A DNA stretch of 25,892 nucleotides from JAJXYP01 sp035541855 (GCA_035541855.1 DATKMM010000013.1:1-25892); one strand, 5' to 3'. Counted from the stretch's first letter, positions 1-9,270 are shown. Program-made: numbers and translations. Notes: generated by a model from the letters alone, not told the origin.

Positions 1-294
1 GGCGGGAAGATTCAGGTTCGAAAGAGATTCGATGATCTTCTGGCTCGGGTTCAGGATCTCGACCAAGCGCTTGTGCACCCGGAGCTCGAACTGCTCGCGC
101 GAATCCTTGTGGACGAACGTCGAGCGGTTCACGGTATAGTGCTTGATCTCGGTCGGGAGCGGGATCGGCCCGTTTACCTTCGCGTCATTCCGCTCGGCCG
201 CCTCGATGATCTGGCGTGCCGAATTATCGATCAGCTTGTGGTCGTACGACTTGATGCGAAGCCGGATCTTTTGTGCAACTTCGGTCTTGGCCAT
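1..294 (-). CDS. rpsJ: 30S ribosomal protein S10, 3' end cut by the window edge
   Basis: Translation of the reverse strand from the ATG at 294 begins MAKTEVAQKIRLRIKSYDHK and continues with the typical S10 segments GPIPLPTEIKHYTV and FELRVHKRLVEI. S10 is part of the 30S head and, in other bacteria, partners NusB in transcription antitermination. Ninety-eight codons are visible, and the family is usually 100-105 residues, so only a few codons and the stop are missing. The ATG shares its A with the tuf stop codon (TAATG), so the gene is probably translationally coupled to tuf. Identification is firm. Confidence 0.96.
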   Translation of the reverse strand, partial: MAKTEVAQKIRLRIKSYDHKLIDNSARQIIEAAERNDAKVNGPIPLPTEIKHYTVNRSTFVHKDSREQFELRVHKRLVEILNPSQKIIESLSNLNLPA

Positions 295-1493
295 TATTTC
301 GTGATCTTCGTAACCACGCCGGCGCCCACCGTGTGGCCGCCCTCGCGGATGGCGAAGCGCATCTTCTCCTCGAGCGCCACCGGGGTGATCAGCTTGACGC
401 CGATCTTGACGGTGTCGCCCGGCATGACCATTTCCATGCCCTCAGGCAGCGTGATCTCGCCCGTCACGTCCGTGGTGCGGATGTAGAACTGCGGCTTGTA
501 GCCCTTGAAGAACGGCGAGTGGCGGCCGCCTTCCTCTTTCGACAGCACGTAGATCTCGGCGTCGAACTCGGAGTGCGGGGTGACCGTGCCCGGCTTCGCG
601 ATGACCTGGCCGCGCTCCACATCCTCTTTTTTGAGGCCGCGGAGCAAGGCGCCGACGTTATCGCCGGCCCGGCCCTCGTCGAGCAGCTTGTTGAACATTT
701 CAATGCCCGTGATGACCGTCTTCTGCGTCGGGCGCAGGCCGACCACCTCCACTTCTTCGTTCACCTTGACCACGCCGCGCTCCACGCGGCCGGTGACCAC
801 CGTGCCGCGGCCTTCGATCGAGAAGATGTCCTCGATCGGCATCAGGAACGGCTTGTCGAGCGCGCGGACCGGCTCCGGGAAGAAGTCGTCCATCGCCTTC
901 ACGAGGTCGAGGATCGGCTTCGCGTCCGGCTCGTCCGGGGACTTCGTATTGAGCGCCTTGAGGGCCGAACCGCGGATGACCGGGGTCGTGTCGCCCGGGA
1001 ACTCCCATTTCTTGAGGAGCTCGCGGACCTCGGACTCGACGAGGTCGATCAGTTCCGGATCGTCAACCATATCGCATTTGTTGAGGAACACGACGATGGA
1101 GGGCACGCCGACCTGGCGGGCGAGCAGGATGTGCTCGCGCGTCTGCGGCATCGGGCCGTCCGTCGCGGCAACCACGAGGACCGCGCCGTCCATCTGGGCG
1201 GCGCCCGTGATCATGTTCTTGATGTAGTCAGCGTGGCCCGGGGCGTCAACGTGCGCATAGTGGCGCTTCTCGGACTCGTACTCCGAGTGGTGCAGCGCGA
1301 TCGTGATGCCGCGCGCCTTCTCTTCGGGGGCGTTGTCGATCTGGTCGACGGCCTCCTCTTTTTTCGCCAAACCCTTCATGTGCAATACGTGCGTGATCGC
1401 GGCGGTCAAGGTCGTCTTTCCGTGGTCGACGTGGCCGATCGTGCCGACGTTCAAGTGCGGCTTGGAGCGGTCGAACTTTTCTTTTTCTGCCAT
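294..1493 (-). CDS. tuf: Translation elongation factor Tu
   Basis: This 399-residue protein is a full-length EF-Tu, the GTPase that delivers aminoacyl-tRNA to the ribosome. The P-loop GHVDHGKT is at residues 20-27, followed by the switch I ARGITI motif, DAPGH, and NKCD for guanine recognition. Domains 2 and 3 follow with the usual GRVERG and GDTVKIGVKLITPVA segments. The start at 1493 is fixed by the conserved N-terminus. It lies first in a tuf-rpsJ unit. Unusually it is separated from fusA by about 2 kb and has its own upstream -10 element. No strong Shine-Dalgarno sequence precedes the ATG. Confidence 0.98.
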   Translation of the reverse strand: MAEKEKFDRSKPHLNVGTIGHVDHGKTTLTAAITHVLHMKGLAKKEEAVDQIDNAPEEKARGITIALHHSEYESEKRHYAHVDAPGHADYIKNMITGAAQMDGAVLVVAATDGPMPQTREHILLARQVGVPSIVVFLNKCDMVDDPELIDLVESEVRELLKKWEFPGDTTPVIRGSALKALNTKSPDEPDAKPILDLVKAMDDFFPEPVRALDKPFLMPIEDIFSIEGRGTVVTGRVERGVVKVNEEVEVVGLRPTQKTVITGIEMFNKLLDEGRAGDNVGALLRGLKKEDVERGQVIAKPGTVTPHSEFDAEIYVLSKEEGGRHSPFFKGYKPQFYIRTTDVTGEITLPEGMEMVMPGDTVKIGVKLITPVALEEKMRFAIREGGHTVGAGVVTKITK

Positions 1494-1520
1494 GGTTTTT
1501 GATTATTTATTTTTGTTTAT

Positions 1521-1526
1521 ATTATA
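1521..1526 (-). promoter_or_regulatory. Probable -10 element of tuf
   Basis: The reverse strand reads TATAAT here, 27 nt before the tuf ATG. No good -35 hexamer is visible 16-18 nt upstream, so the element is only moderately supported. A separate promoter is expected, because tuf is detached from rpsL-rpsG-fusA in this genome. Confidence 0.45.
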
Positions 1527-1624
1527 AAGTGGAAAACATCCCACCGGCGGCCCGTAACCAATCGACCCGAAGACCACCTCTCGTTAGGATTAGTAAAGAG
1601 TATAAACCAGGGCAGGAAGGGTGT

Positions 1625-1804
1625 CAAATGGCGCTCGCCCGGGCGGATGCGGCGGGTCCTTCTCGGGTACAGCATCGCGCCGTGCCCGGCGCGCGCTTCC
1701 CCCTCGGCGCCATTTGTCTGATATAAAAGTGGCGTTTGGTTGCTGATGCCCCGTCCACCTGCGCGCCTCCGGGACGCCCCTCGAAGGGCCCGTCGCATCC
1801 GCCC
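1625..1804 (+). ncRNA. Candidate structured RNA, unknown class
   Basis: This lies in the 368-nt gap between the tuf promoter and tRNA-Gly(CCC). Bases 1641-1662 pair with 1783-1804 along 22 positions. Twenty are Watson-Crick and the other two (1652/1793 and 1657/1788) are G-U on the plus strand but would be C-A mismatches on the minus strand, so a plus-strand RNA is favoured. Inside are a 7-bp hairpin (1676-1682 with 1687-1693) and another helix (1708-1715 with 1726-1734, one bulge). The segment 1707-1716 can alternatively pair perfectly with 1625-1634. A TATAAA at 1601-1606 could serve as a -10 box. I found no tmRNA, RNase P or SRP RNA signature motifs. It could also be a remnant of an inverted-repeat element. 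Confidence 0.4.
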
Positions 1805-1841
1805 AGCTCGCGTCCTACTTCCATTCTTTCCAAATTCCTTC

Positions 1842-1847
1842 TACACT
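1842..1847 (+). promoter_or_regulatory. Possible -10 box of tRNA-Gly(CCC)
   Basis: TACACT lies 14 nt before the 5' end of tRNA-Gly(CCC). The same hexamer serves the other tRNA-Gly gene (19250-19255). The corresponding -35 region is poor. Confidence 0.35.
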
Positions 1848-1861
1848 ATTCTTGTTCATAC

Positions 1862-1932
1862 GCGGGTATGGTTCAGTGGTAGAACGCGACCTTCCCAAGG
1901 TTGAGATAGGGGTCCGATTCCCCTTACCCGCT
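1862..1932 (+). tRNA. tRNA-Gly (anticodon CCC)
   Basis: A full cloverleaf can be drawn. The acceptor stem is GCGGGTA with TACCCGC, the anticodon arm is CGACC-TTCCCAA-GGTTG (anticodon CCC), and the T arm is GGGGT-CCGATT-CCCC with a standard loop. The discriminator is U and the following bases are CCG, so CCA is not encoded and must be added enzymatically. A perfect 28-bp palindrome begins two bases after the 3' end. Confidence 0.95.
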
Positions 1933-1934
1933 CC

Positions 1935-2011
1935 GCAGCGAAAGGAAGCCTAATGCTTCTGCTCGAGTTAGGGATTTGCTCTCGCAGAAGCATTAGGCTT
2001 CCTTTCGCTGC
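1935..2011 (+). repeat. Perfect 28-bp palindrome with 21-nt loop (element E1)
   Basis: 1935-1962 and 1984-2011 are exact reverse complements over 28 bases. The loop 1963-1983 contains AGTTAGGGATTTGCT, almost identical to the loop of the palindrome at 17986-18072, although the stems are unrelated. GGTTAGT follows at 2014-2020, as it also follows the second element. There is no T-tract after the stem, so it is not a standard terminator. It sits directly 3' of tRNA-Gly(CCC) and just upstream of the promoter of the GIY-YIG gene. Confidence 0.9.
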
Positions 2012-2035
2012 ATGGTTAGTACGGGAGGGTGGAGC

Positions 2036-2044
2036 TGATATACT
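2036..2044 (+). promoter_or_regulatory. Extended -10 promoter of the GIY-YIG gene, leaderless type
   Basis: TGaTATACT is an extended -10 element ending six bases before the ATG at 2051. Transcription would start at or within a base or two of the start codon. The conserved TTAGTA after palindrome E1 (2016-2021) lies 17 nt upstream and may act as a weak -35. Confidence 0.55.
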
Positions 2045-2050
2045 ATCCGT

Positions 2051-2455
2051 ATGATCGAACCAGCAAAAATCAAAAAACTTCTGGGGGAGCTCCGTCGGGG
2101 AAAACTGATCCGATTTCCGCAAAAGGGTTACATTGTGCCGCCCGAAGTTCCCAACAAGCAAGGGGTGTACGTGATATATGATCCGAAGAAAAAACCCGTC
2201 CATGTCGGGAGAACGGTCCGCGGGAAAAAGGGCCTCGGGCAACGACTGAATAACCATCTGCTCGGGCAATCTTCATTTGTTCAGAGTTATCTCAAGGGGC
2301 ATGGCAAGGATCTTCGTGGACGCTTCTGGTTTCAGTATCTCGAAGTGCTGGATGATCGTGAGAGAGCGCTGCTTGAATCTTTGGGAATTGGGACGCTGTG
2401 CCCTGAACATCTGGGGCTGGGCCGGAGTAAAAAAGAAACGCGGGCGCTCCAATAG
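2051..2455 (+). CDS. GIY-YIG domain protein
   Basis: This 134-residue protein carries a single GIY-YIG nuclease-like domain. GVY at 38-40 replaces GIY, and HVGRT at 51-55 replaces YIG while keeping the conserved arginine R54. A later ERALLE segment (about 104-109) can supply the metal-binding glutamate. A basic N-terminal extension of about 35 residues precedes the domain. The family includes homing endonucleases, UvrC-like and Slx1-like nucleases and restriction enzymes; which group this belongs to cannot be read from the sequence. The gene lies alone between palindrome E1 and an AT-rich block, inside the interrupted str operon, which is consistent with acquired DNA. The start is fixed by the extended -10 six bases upstream. 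Confidence 0.8.
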   Translation: MIEPAKIKKLLGELRRGKLIRFPQKGYIVPPEVPNKQGVYVIYDPKKKPVHVGRTVRGKKGLGQRLNNHLLGQSSFVQSYLKGHGKDLRGRFWFQYLEVLDDRERALLESLGIGTLCPEHLGLGRSKKETRALQ

Positions 2456-2610
2456 TTCTTTCGTTTTAAATCGCCCATACCACCTCTCGCCTACCGCCGT
2501 AGTAGAATTTTAAATTTCGCGATGAGAACGAAGAAATAAGGCGTAAATTTGAAGAACTAAACGGGCTTTAAGTTCCCATGGATTTATGATAGATTTTCAA
2601 GCATATAACC

Positions 2611-3141
2611 ATGCCCGATGAATCTGCCTCTCAAAACGGGAGGGAACAAAAAAGCCCCCCAGAAAGGGATCCATGGTATGAGACTTTAAGGGAGCCATTG
2701 GCCGTATTGTTTTGGATTTACGCCATAATCGAAGTTTTCATATTCAATTTAGACGGCTACTTTATAAGCAAACTTCCACCGACGCTGATTTGGCTCGTCC
2801 AGTTCAAATTCCCAATTTTGATTGGCGTGATTGCGTTATTTTGGATTTTTACAAAAAATGCGAGAATAATATTTTGGTTTTTCTACATTGCTCTTTATCC
2901 GCTGATATTCATTTTTTGGAAGGTCCCATATTTTTTCTGGAAGACTAAGAGTTGGATTTTAGTCTTCGCCTTCATCAATGCTGTCGCTGCATTTTTTAAA
3001 TCAATAAAGTATAACTTCATAGTGCTGGCAAGTTTGTTAATTTCAACCGTCCTAATAATCGCCTCGTCGAACCGCTTCATATTATGGATTGCGATTTGCA
3101 TATTGTTAACTACATTAACAACTATTTTCATCCATAGGTAA
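2611..3141 (+). CDS. AT-rich polytopic membrane protein, probably truncated at its C-terminus
   Basis: The 176-residue protein has a polar N-terminus of about 25 residues and then about six hydrophobic helices near residues 29-46, 58-80, 85-103, 114-129, 134-151 and 156-173. Aromatic residues and lysines are plentiful and no catalytic motif is visible. Function is unknown. The gene and the roughly 100 bases before it are AT-rich, unlike the GC-rich neighbours, which suggests recent transfer. The reading frame stops three residues after the last helix, exactly where the base composition changes (about 3137). I therefore infer that the native C-terminal part was lost when the segment joined the GC-rich sequence. 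Confidence 0.65.
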   Translation: MPDESASQNGREQKSPPERDPWYETLREPLAVLFWIYAIIEVFIFNLDGYFISKLPPTLIWLVQFKFPILIGVIALFWIFTKNARIIFWFFYIALYPLIFIFWKVPYFFWKTKSWILVFAFINAVAAFFKSIKYNFIVLASLLISTVLIIASSNRFILWIAICILLTTLTTIFIHR

Positions 3142-3561
3142 GTCTGAAGACGAGCCGAACCTGCCTGATCTGGACCTCGAGTTCAGTAAAGACCGATACG
3201 GCGACCCGCTTCCGGTGCTCGTCCTCAATCCGGACGGCAACACCGCCAACACCAAACGCTTTGCTTTCAATGCGGCGATCCCGAAGCTCTGCATCCCCGA
3301 CATGGCGATGTCGATCCGCGATATCCGCGAGGAGGAGCCGAATCTCACGGCTCAATTCCTCGATGATGCGCTGCTCACCATCGTCAAACGGGAGCTGCAC
3401 CTCCGTATCGAACGCGAATTCCCGTGGCAGGATGATGTCGATATCACCCTCACCATCGGCGGCTTCCAAGCCGATGTCGCCTGCAAGATTTCCGATTTGC
3501 AGGGTTTCATCAACCAGACGCCGGAGACCGACGCGGAATACGAAGCGCGTGTCGCTATTCC

Positions 3562-5667
<2,106 letters not shown>

Positions 5668-5705
5668 GGGAAATTTTCAATACGTATCAGTTTTCAATTT
5701 TCATG

Positions 5706-6173
5706 CTACCTCGCGAAATGCGCGAAGGCGCGGTTGGCTTCCGCCATGCGGTGCGTGTCCTGCTTCTTCTTGATCGCGGCGCCTTCGTTCTTCGAGGCGG
5801 CGATGAGCTCTTCGGCGAGCTTGGCGGCCATCCCCTTCCCTTTCTTCGCGCGGGCGGCGGCGATGATCCAGCGGATGGAAAGCGTGAACTTCCGCTCCGG
5901 GCGGACCTCCATCGGCACTTGGTAGTTCGCGCCGCCGACGCGCTTCGACTTCACCTCGAGCAGGGGTCCGACGTTCTCCAGCGCTTTCTCAAAGACCGCC
6001 ATCGGATCCTCCTTGGTCGCCGCCTTCACTTTGTCCAGGGCGTCGTAGACCAAGCGCTCCGCCGTGGATTTCTTGCCGTCCTTCATCACGTAATTGATGA
6101 ACCGGCCAAGCTCAACCCGGCCGTAAACGGTGTCCGGAGTGTGATATTTTTTGTAAATTCTCTTTTTTCTCAT
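5706..6173 (-). CDS. rpsG: 30S ribosomal protein S7
   Basis: The 155-residue protein matches S7, the primary 16S rRNA binder of the 30S head. It shows the conserved RFINYVMKDGKKSTAERLVYDAL region and the VGGANYQVPMEVRP and RWIIAAAR motifs. Length is typical (about 156). The N-terminus MRKKRIYKKYHTPDTVYGRVE is slightly divergent. It lies between rpsL and fusA in the str operon. The 47-nt spacer upstream contains tandem AGGAGCT-like units that could act as repeated ribosome binding sites. Confidence 0.97.
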   Translation of the reverse strand: MRKKRIYKKYHTPDTVYGRVELGRFINYVMKDGKKSTAERLVYDALDKVKAATKEDPMAVFEKALENVGPLLEVKSKRVGGANYQVPMEVRPERKFTLSIRWIIAAARAKKGKGMAAKLAEELIAASKNEGAAIKKKQDTHRMAEANRAFAHFAR

Positions 6174-6178
6174 AGCTC

Positions 6179-6205
6179 TTATCTCCTAGCTCCTAGCTCC
6201 TAGCT
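6179..6205 (-). repeat. Tandem Shine-Dalgarno-like repeats before rpsG
   Basis: On the reverse strand the rpsL-rpsG spacer reads GAGCTAGGAGCTAGGAGC and then TAGGAGATAAGAGCT before the rpsG ATG. This is a 7-nt tandem repeat of (C)TAGGAG, which places three AGGAG cores at successive distances upstream of the start. The closest is about 10 nt away. Whether several are used is not visible. Confidence 0.6.
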
Positions 6206-6220
6206 CTTGATTCCCAGCTC

Positions 6221-6634
6221 CTATTTCTTACCCTTCTTCGCCCCGTACTTCGACCGCTGCTGCTTGCGACCCTCCACGCCCGTCGCGTCGAGCACGCCGC
6301 GGACGACGTGGTAGCGCACGCCCGGAAGGTCCTTCACGCGGCCGCCGCGGACCATGACGATCGAGTGCTCCTGGAGCTGGTGCCCTTCGCCCGGGATGTA
6401 GGCCGTCACCTCGCTGCCGTTCGTGAGGCGCACGCGCGCCACCTTGCGGAGCGCCGAGTTCGGCTTTTTCGGGGTCGTGGTGAACACCTTCACGCAGACG
6501 CCGCGCTTGAAAGGCGACGCCGAATCAACCGGCCGGTTCTTGAGCGCGTTGAAGTAGAACGACAACGCCGGCGACTTGGTCTTCGCCTTGTTGGTCTTCC
6601 GCCCCTTCTTAATGAGTTGTCGGATGGTCGGCAT
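6221..6634 (-). CDS. rpsL: 30S ribosomal protein S12
   Basis: The 137-residue protein is S12, part of the decoding centre. It contains TPKKPNSALRK (residues 54-64) and GGRVKDLPGVRYH (97-109). The lysines K57 and K101 are the wild-type residues at the positions that in E. coli give streptomycin resistance when changed. The segment SPALSFYFNALKNRPVDSA (21-39) makes the protein about ten residues longer there than the E. coli version. It is the first gene of the rpsL-rpsG-fusA unit and has a near-consensus promoter immediately upstream. Confidence 0.97.
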   Translation of the reverse strand: MPTIRQLIKKGRKTNKAKTKSPALSFYFNALKNRPVDSASPFKRGVCVKVFTTTPKKPNSALRKVARVRLTNGSEVTAYIPGEGHQLQEHSIVMVRGGRVKDLPGVRYHVVRGVLDATGVEGRKQQRSKYGAKKGKK

Positions 6635-6648
6635 AGCTAACTCAAGGC

Positions 6649-6677
6649 ATTCTAGCTGAGAAACGCCGCAGTGTCAA
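6649..6677 (-). promoter_or_regulatory. Sigma-70-type promoter of the str operon
   Basis: On the reverse strand TTGACA (6677-6672) is separated by exactly 17 nt from TAGAAT (6654-6649). The rpsL ATG is 14 nt after the -10 box, so the 5' leader would be only about 8 nt. This is one of the best promoter matches in the window. Confidence 0.85.
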
Positions 6678-6680
6678 ACG

Positions 6681-7583
6681 TTATTGCCGCTTTCCCTCGC
6701 CGCTTACGACGAGGAGCAAGGGGCTTGCGATGAAGATGGACGAGTAGATGCCGGTCGTGACGCCGACGAGGAGCGTGAGGACGAAGTACTTGAGGTCCAC
6801 CGGGCCGATGAAGAAGAGCGCGAGGAGCACGAGGATGAGCGTGAGCGAAGTGTTGATCGAACGCGCCATGGTCTGGTTCACGCTGTCGTTCACGATCTTC
6901 TCGAACGGCTCCTTGCCGCGCTGGAGCAGCAGGTTCTCGCGGATGCGGTCGAAGACGACAATCGTGTCGTGCACCGAGAAGCCCATCACGACCAGCAGGG
7001 CCACGATGAAATCGCTGTTGATCTGCACGGACGCGAAGCGGCCGAGGATGGCGAGCAGGCCGGCCGGGATCGAAACGTCGTGGAACAGCGTGAGGAGGGT
7101 GATCCAGCCATACTTCCACGAGCTCACCGGGCGCGACGCCTTGCGGAACGCGAACGCGATATAGAGCGAGATGCCGAGGATGACGAGCGCGAGCGCGATG
7201 AGCGACGCGGTCCGGAGGGAAGCGCCGACCGACGGGCTGATGGACTGGAAGCTGAGCTCCGTGAACGACGGCCATTTCGCCTTGAGTGCGGAGAGGTCCT
7301 GCTGGTGGGCCGCTTCGTCGAGCGTCCCGAAGGTCGCGAGGAAGGTCTGGTGCTGGCTGTCGTAGCTCACCTGCGCGTCGGCGAGCTTCAGGTTGTCCAC
7401 GAAGAAATCCTGGACGTCCGCGAGGGACGGGTTGTCGGCGACGGCGGAAAACTCCCACAGCGTGCCGCCTTTGAACTCGGCGCTTTCCTGGAAGCGGTAA
7501 ACGCCGATCGCCACGAGCGCGAGGCCGACGAGGATGCCGGAGATCGTGAACCAGACCTTGCGATGTCCCGTGATGTTAAGCAT
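6681..7583 (-). CDS. secF: Protein translocase subunit SecF
   Basis: The 300-residue protein is SecF, which with SecD forms the proton-driven accessory complex that helps SecYEG complete protein export. One N-terminal transmembrane helix (about 11-28) is followed by a periplasmic P4-like domain with FKGGTLWEF, then five helices. The conserved GFSVHDTIVVFDRIREN motif is at 201-217. Its start overlaps the end of secD by 8 nt, which indicates translational coupling. The N-terminal start is MLNITGHRKVWF, close to the membrane helix as usual. Confidence 0.95.
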   Translation of the reverse strand: MLNITGHRKVWFTISGILVGLALVAIGVYRFQESAEFKGGTLWEFSAVADNPSLADVQDFFVDNLKLADAQVSYDSQHQTFLATFGTLDEAAHQQDLSALKAKWPSFTELSFQSISPSVGASLRTASLIALALVILGISLYIAFAFRKASRPVSSWKYGWITLLTLFHDVSIPAGLLAILGRFASVQINSDFIVALLVVMGFSVHDTIVVFDRIRENLLLQRGKEPFEKIVNDSVNQTMARSINTSLTLILVLLALFFIGPVDLKYFVLTLLVGVTTGIYSSIFIASPLLLVVSGEGKRQ

Positions 7584-8853
7584 GTTGTGGTTGTGGTTTG
7601 GCCATATCCTTCATGAACGTCCGCAGGAAGAGGCGCGTCGTCGTGATGGCGCTGAACAAGCTGACGAGCACGCCGAGGAGCAGCGTCACGGCGAAGCCCT
7701 GCACGAAGCTCGACGTGAAGAAATACAGGATGGCGGCCGTGATGATGGTCGATGTGTTCGAATCGCGGATGGACGGCCACGCGCGGCGGAACCCTTCCTC
7801 GATCGCCGATGCCTTCGGCAGGCCGCGCTTTAGCTCTTCTTTAATGCGCTCGAATATCAGGATGTTCGCGTCCACCGCCATGCCGATGGTAAGGATGAAG
7901 CCCGCGAGGCCGGCAAGCGACAGCGTGATCGGGATCAGTTTGAAAAGTCCGAGCGTGAGGGCGATATAGATCGCGAGCGAGGCGGCGGCGAACAGGCCAA
8001 GCACGCGGTAGTAGAAGATCATGAAAAGAATGACGAGCAGGGTGCCGATGAGGCCCGCGATGAGGACTTTCTGCAGGGAATCGGCGCCGAGCGTCGGGCT
8101 CACCGTCTGCTGGTTGATGAGCGTGATGGGGGCCGGCAGGGCTCCGGCGTTGAACTGCTCCGCGATCTGGTCCGCGACGGCGAACGTGATGCCCGGACCG
8201 CTGATCTGCGCCTGGCCGTTCGGGATCTCGCCGTCGACCGTGGGACAGCTCTCGCCCGCGTCGTTGGGGATGATGAAATTATTGTCGATGAAAATGCAGA
8301 GCGGTTTGTTCAGGTTGGCCTTCGTCATCTGGTCGAAGATCTGGGCGCCGGGAGTGTTCAGCGTGAAATTGATGGCATAGCCCCCCGCGCCGCTCGGATT
8401 CGCGATGACCGACGCGCCGGTCAGGTATTCGCCGTCCAGGTTCGTCGGGACGTACTGCGTGCTCGAACCGCTCTGGTCGACCTCCACGAAATCAAGGAGC
8501 GGCGTCTGGCCGATCTCGTTGATGGCCGCCGAGATGTCCTTCACGCCCGGCAGGTCGACGTCGAGCTCCGCCTGGTTGCCCGATTGCGCCGTGTAGACCT
8601 GCGGCTCGCCGACGCCGAACAGGTTCACGCGCTTGTCGATCACGTCGCGCAGGCCGGCCACCACCGACTGCTGGTCGGCGGCATCCACTTTCGAAAGGTC
8701 AATGGAATAGACCAGGTGCGCGCCGCCCTCGAGGTCGAGGCCGAGCTGCCAGGGCCGCGCTTTGGCGCCCCATCCTTTCGGATAGGCGAAAACCGCGGCG
8801 AGAACCGCCGCGAGCACGATGACCATCAGCCAGAACGCCGGATGACGTCTCAT
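7576..8853 (-). CDS. secD: Protein translocase subunit SecD
   Basis: The 425-residue SecD has an N-terminal membrane helix (7-24), the hallmark LGLDLEGG motif (37-44), the extracytoplasmic P1 region with RVNLFGVGEPQV, and a C-terminal membrane domain with GMAVDANILIFERIKEEL (324-341). It is shorter than the E. coli protein (615) but similar to other small-genome versions. secD-secF is an overlapping two-gene operon. A weak promoter-like pair TTGCTT and TACCAT with 17-nt spacing precedes it on the reverse strand. Confidence 0.96.
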   Translation of the reverse strand: MRRHPAFWLMVIVLAAVLAAVFAYPKGWGAKARPWQLGLDLEGGAHLVYSIDLSKVDAADQQSVVAGLRDVIDKRVNLFGVGEPQVYTAQSGNQAELDVDLPGVKDISAAINEIGQTPLLDFVEVDQSGSSTQYVPTNLDGEYLTGASVIANPSGAGGYAINFTLNTPGAQIFDQMTKANLNKPLCIFIDNNFIIPNDAGESCPTVDGEIPNGQAQISGPGITFAVADQIAEQFNAGALPAPITLINQQTVSPTLGADSLQKVLIAGLIGTLLVILFMIFYYRVLGLFAAASLAIYIALTLGLFKLIPITLSLAGLAGFILTIGMAVDANILIFERIKEELKRGLPKASAIEEGFRRAWPSIRDSNTSTIITAAILYFFTSSFVQGFAVTLLLGVLVSLFSAITTTRLFLRTFMKDMAKPQPQHA

Positions 8854-8907
8854 AGAAAGAAATGGTAAACGATTGCCGTCGGAAAAGCAACCCTGACCAG
8901 GGCCGGA

Positions 8908-9264
8908 TTACAAACCGCCGAGATCGCTCGTCGCGGACTGCAGCGCGCTGTTGATCCAGACCGCCGCAAGCCAGAAGGTGACAATGGTAGACAGGGCGAG
9001 CAACGCAATCGCGATCCAACCGATCTGCTGGGCCTTCGGATCGGGCGACCGGGCGTACCTGATCCCCTGCCAATAGCTCACGGCCAGAAAGCAGATGATC
9101 GGCAGGATGATGCTGAAAGCGTAAAGCCATGCCTGCGCGGCGACTCCCGTCGAGAGCGGCGGCTCGGTCAGCTTCTTGCCGCAGTTGGGGCAATAATAGA
9201 ACTCCGGCTGTACCGGCTGGTGGCATTGCGAGCAGATCATCGGCGGCGCGGGAACATTGTCCAT
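8908..9264 (-). CDS. Zinc-ribbon membrane protein, hypothetical
   Basis: The 118-residue protein starts with a four-cysteine zinc ribbon (CSQC at 11-14 and CPNC at 25-28), followed by a short linker and two hydrophobic helices (about 43-63 and 82-103) separated by a polar loop. This is the common zinc-ribbon-plus-membrane-domain architecture of uncharacterised bacterial proteins; the role is unknown. An extended -10 box six bases before the ATG fixes the start and suggests a leaderless mRNA. The gene lies 54 nt upstream of secD on the same strand and could be co-transcribed with it. Confidence 0.8.
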   Translation of the reverse strand: MDNVPAPPMICSQCHQPVQPEFYYCPNCGKKLTEPPLSTGVAAQAWLYAFSIILPIICFLAVSYWQGIRYARSPDPKAQQIGWIAIALLALSTIVTFWLAAVWINSALQSATSDLGGL

Positions 9265-9270
9265 GATCCC

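Noticed and set aside
273..1502. Long plus-strand open frame of 409 codons
   Set aside because: It is exactly antisense to tuf and arises from GC-rich codon bias; its translation is a low-complexity mix of R, A, D, V and H without domains.
1517..1833. Minus-strand frames in the tuf-tRNA-Gly gap
   Set aside because: They overlap the inverted-repeat structure, have no ribosome binding site and encode arginine-rich low-complexity sequence.
1935..2020. Integron attC site or transcription terminator
   Set aside because: The flank GGTTAGT does not match the GTTRRRY core and no complementary core is on the left; there is no U-tract and the stem is far longer than a normal terminator.
5668..5705. 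AAAATTGAAAA-type motif shared with 21113-21142 and the tRNA-Lys insert arms
   Set aside because: The resemblance is low-complexity A/T sequence in spacers and cannot be distinguished from chance without a genome-wide count.
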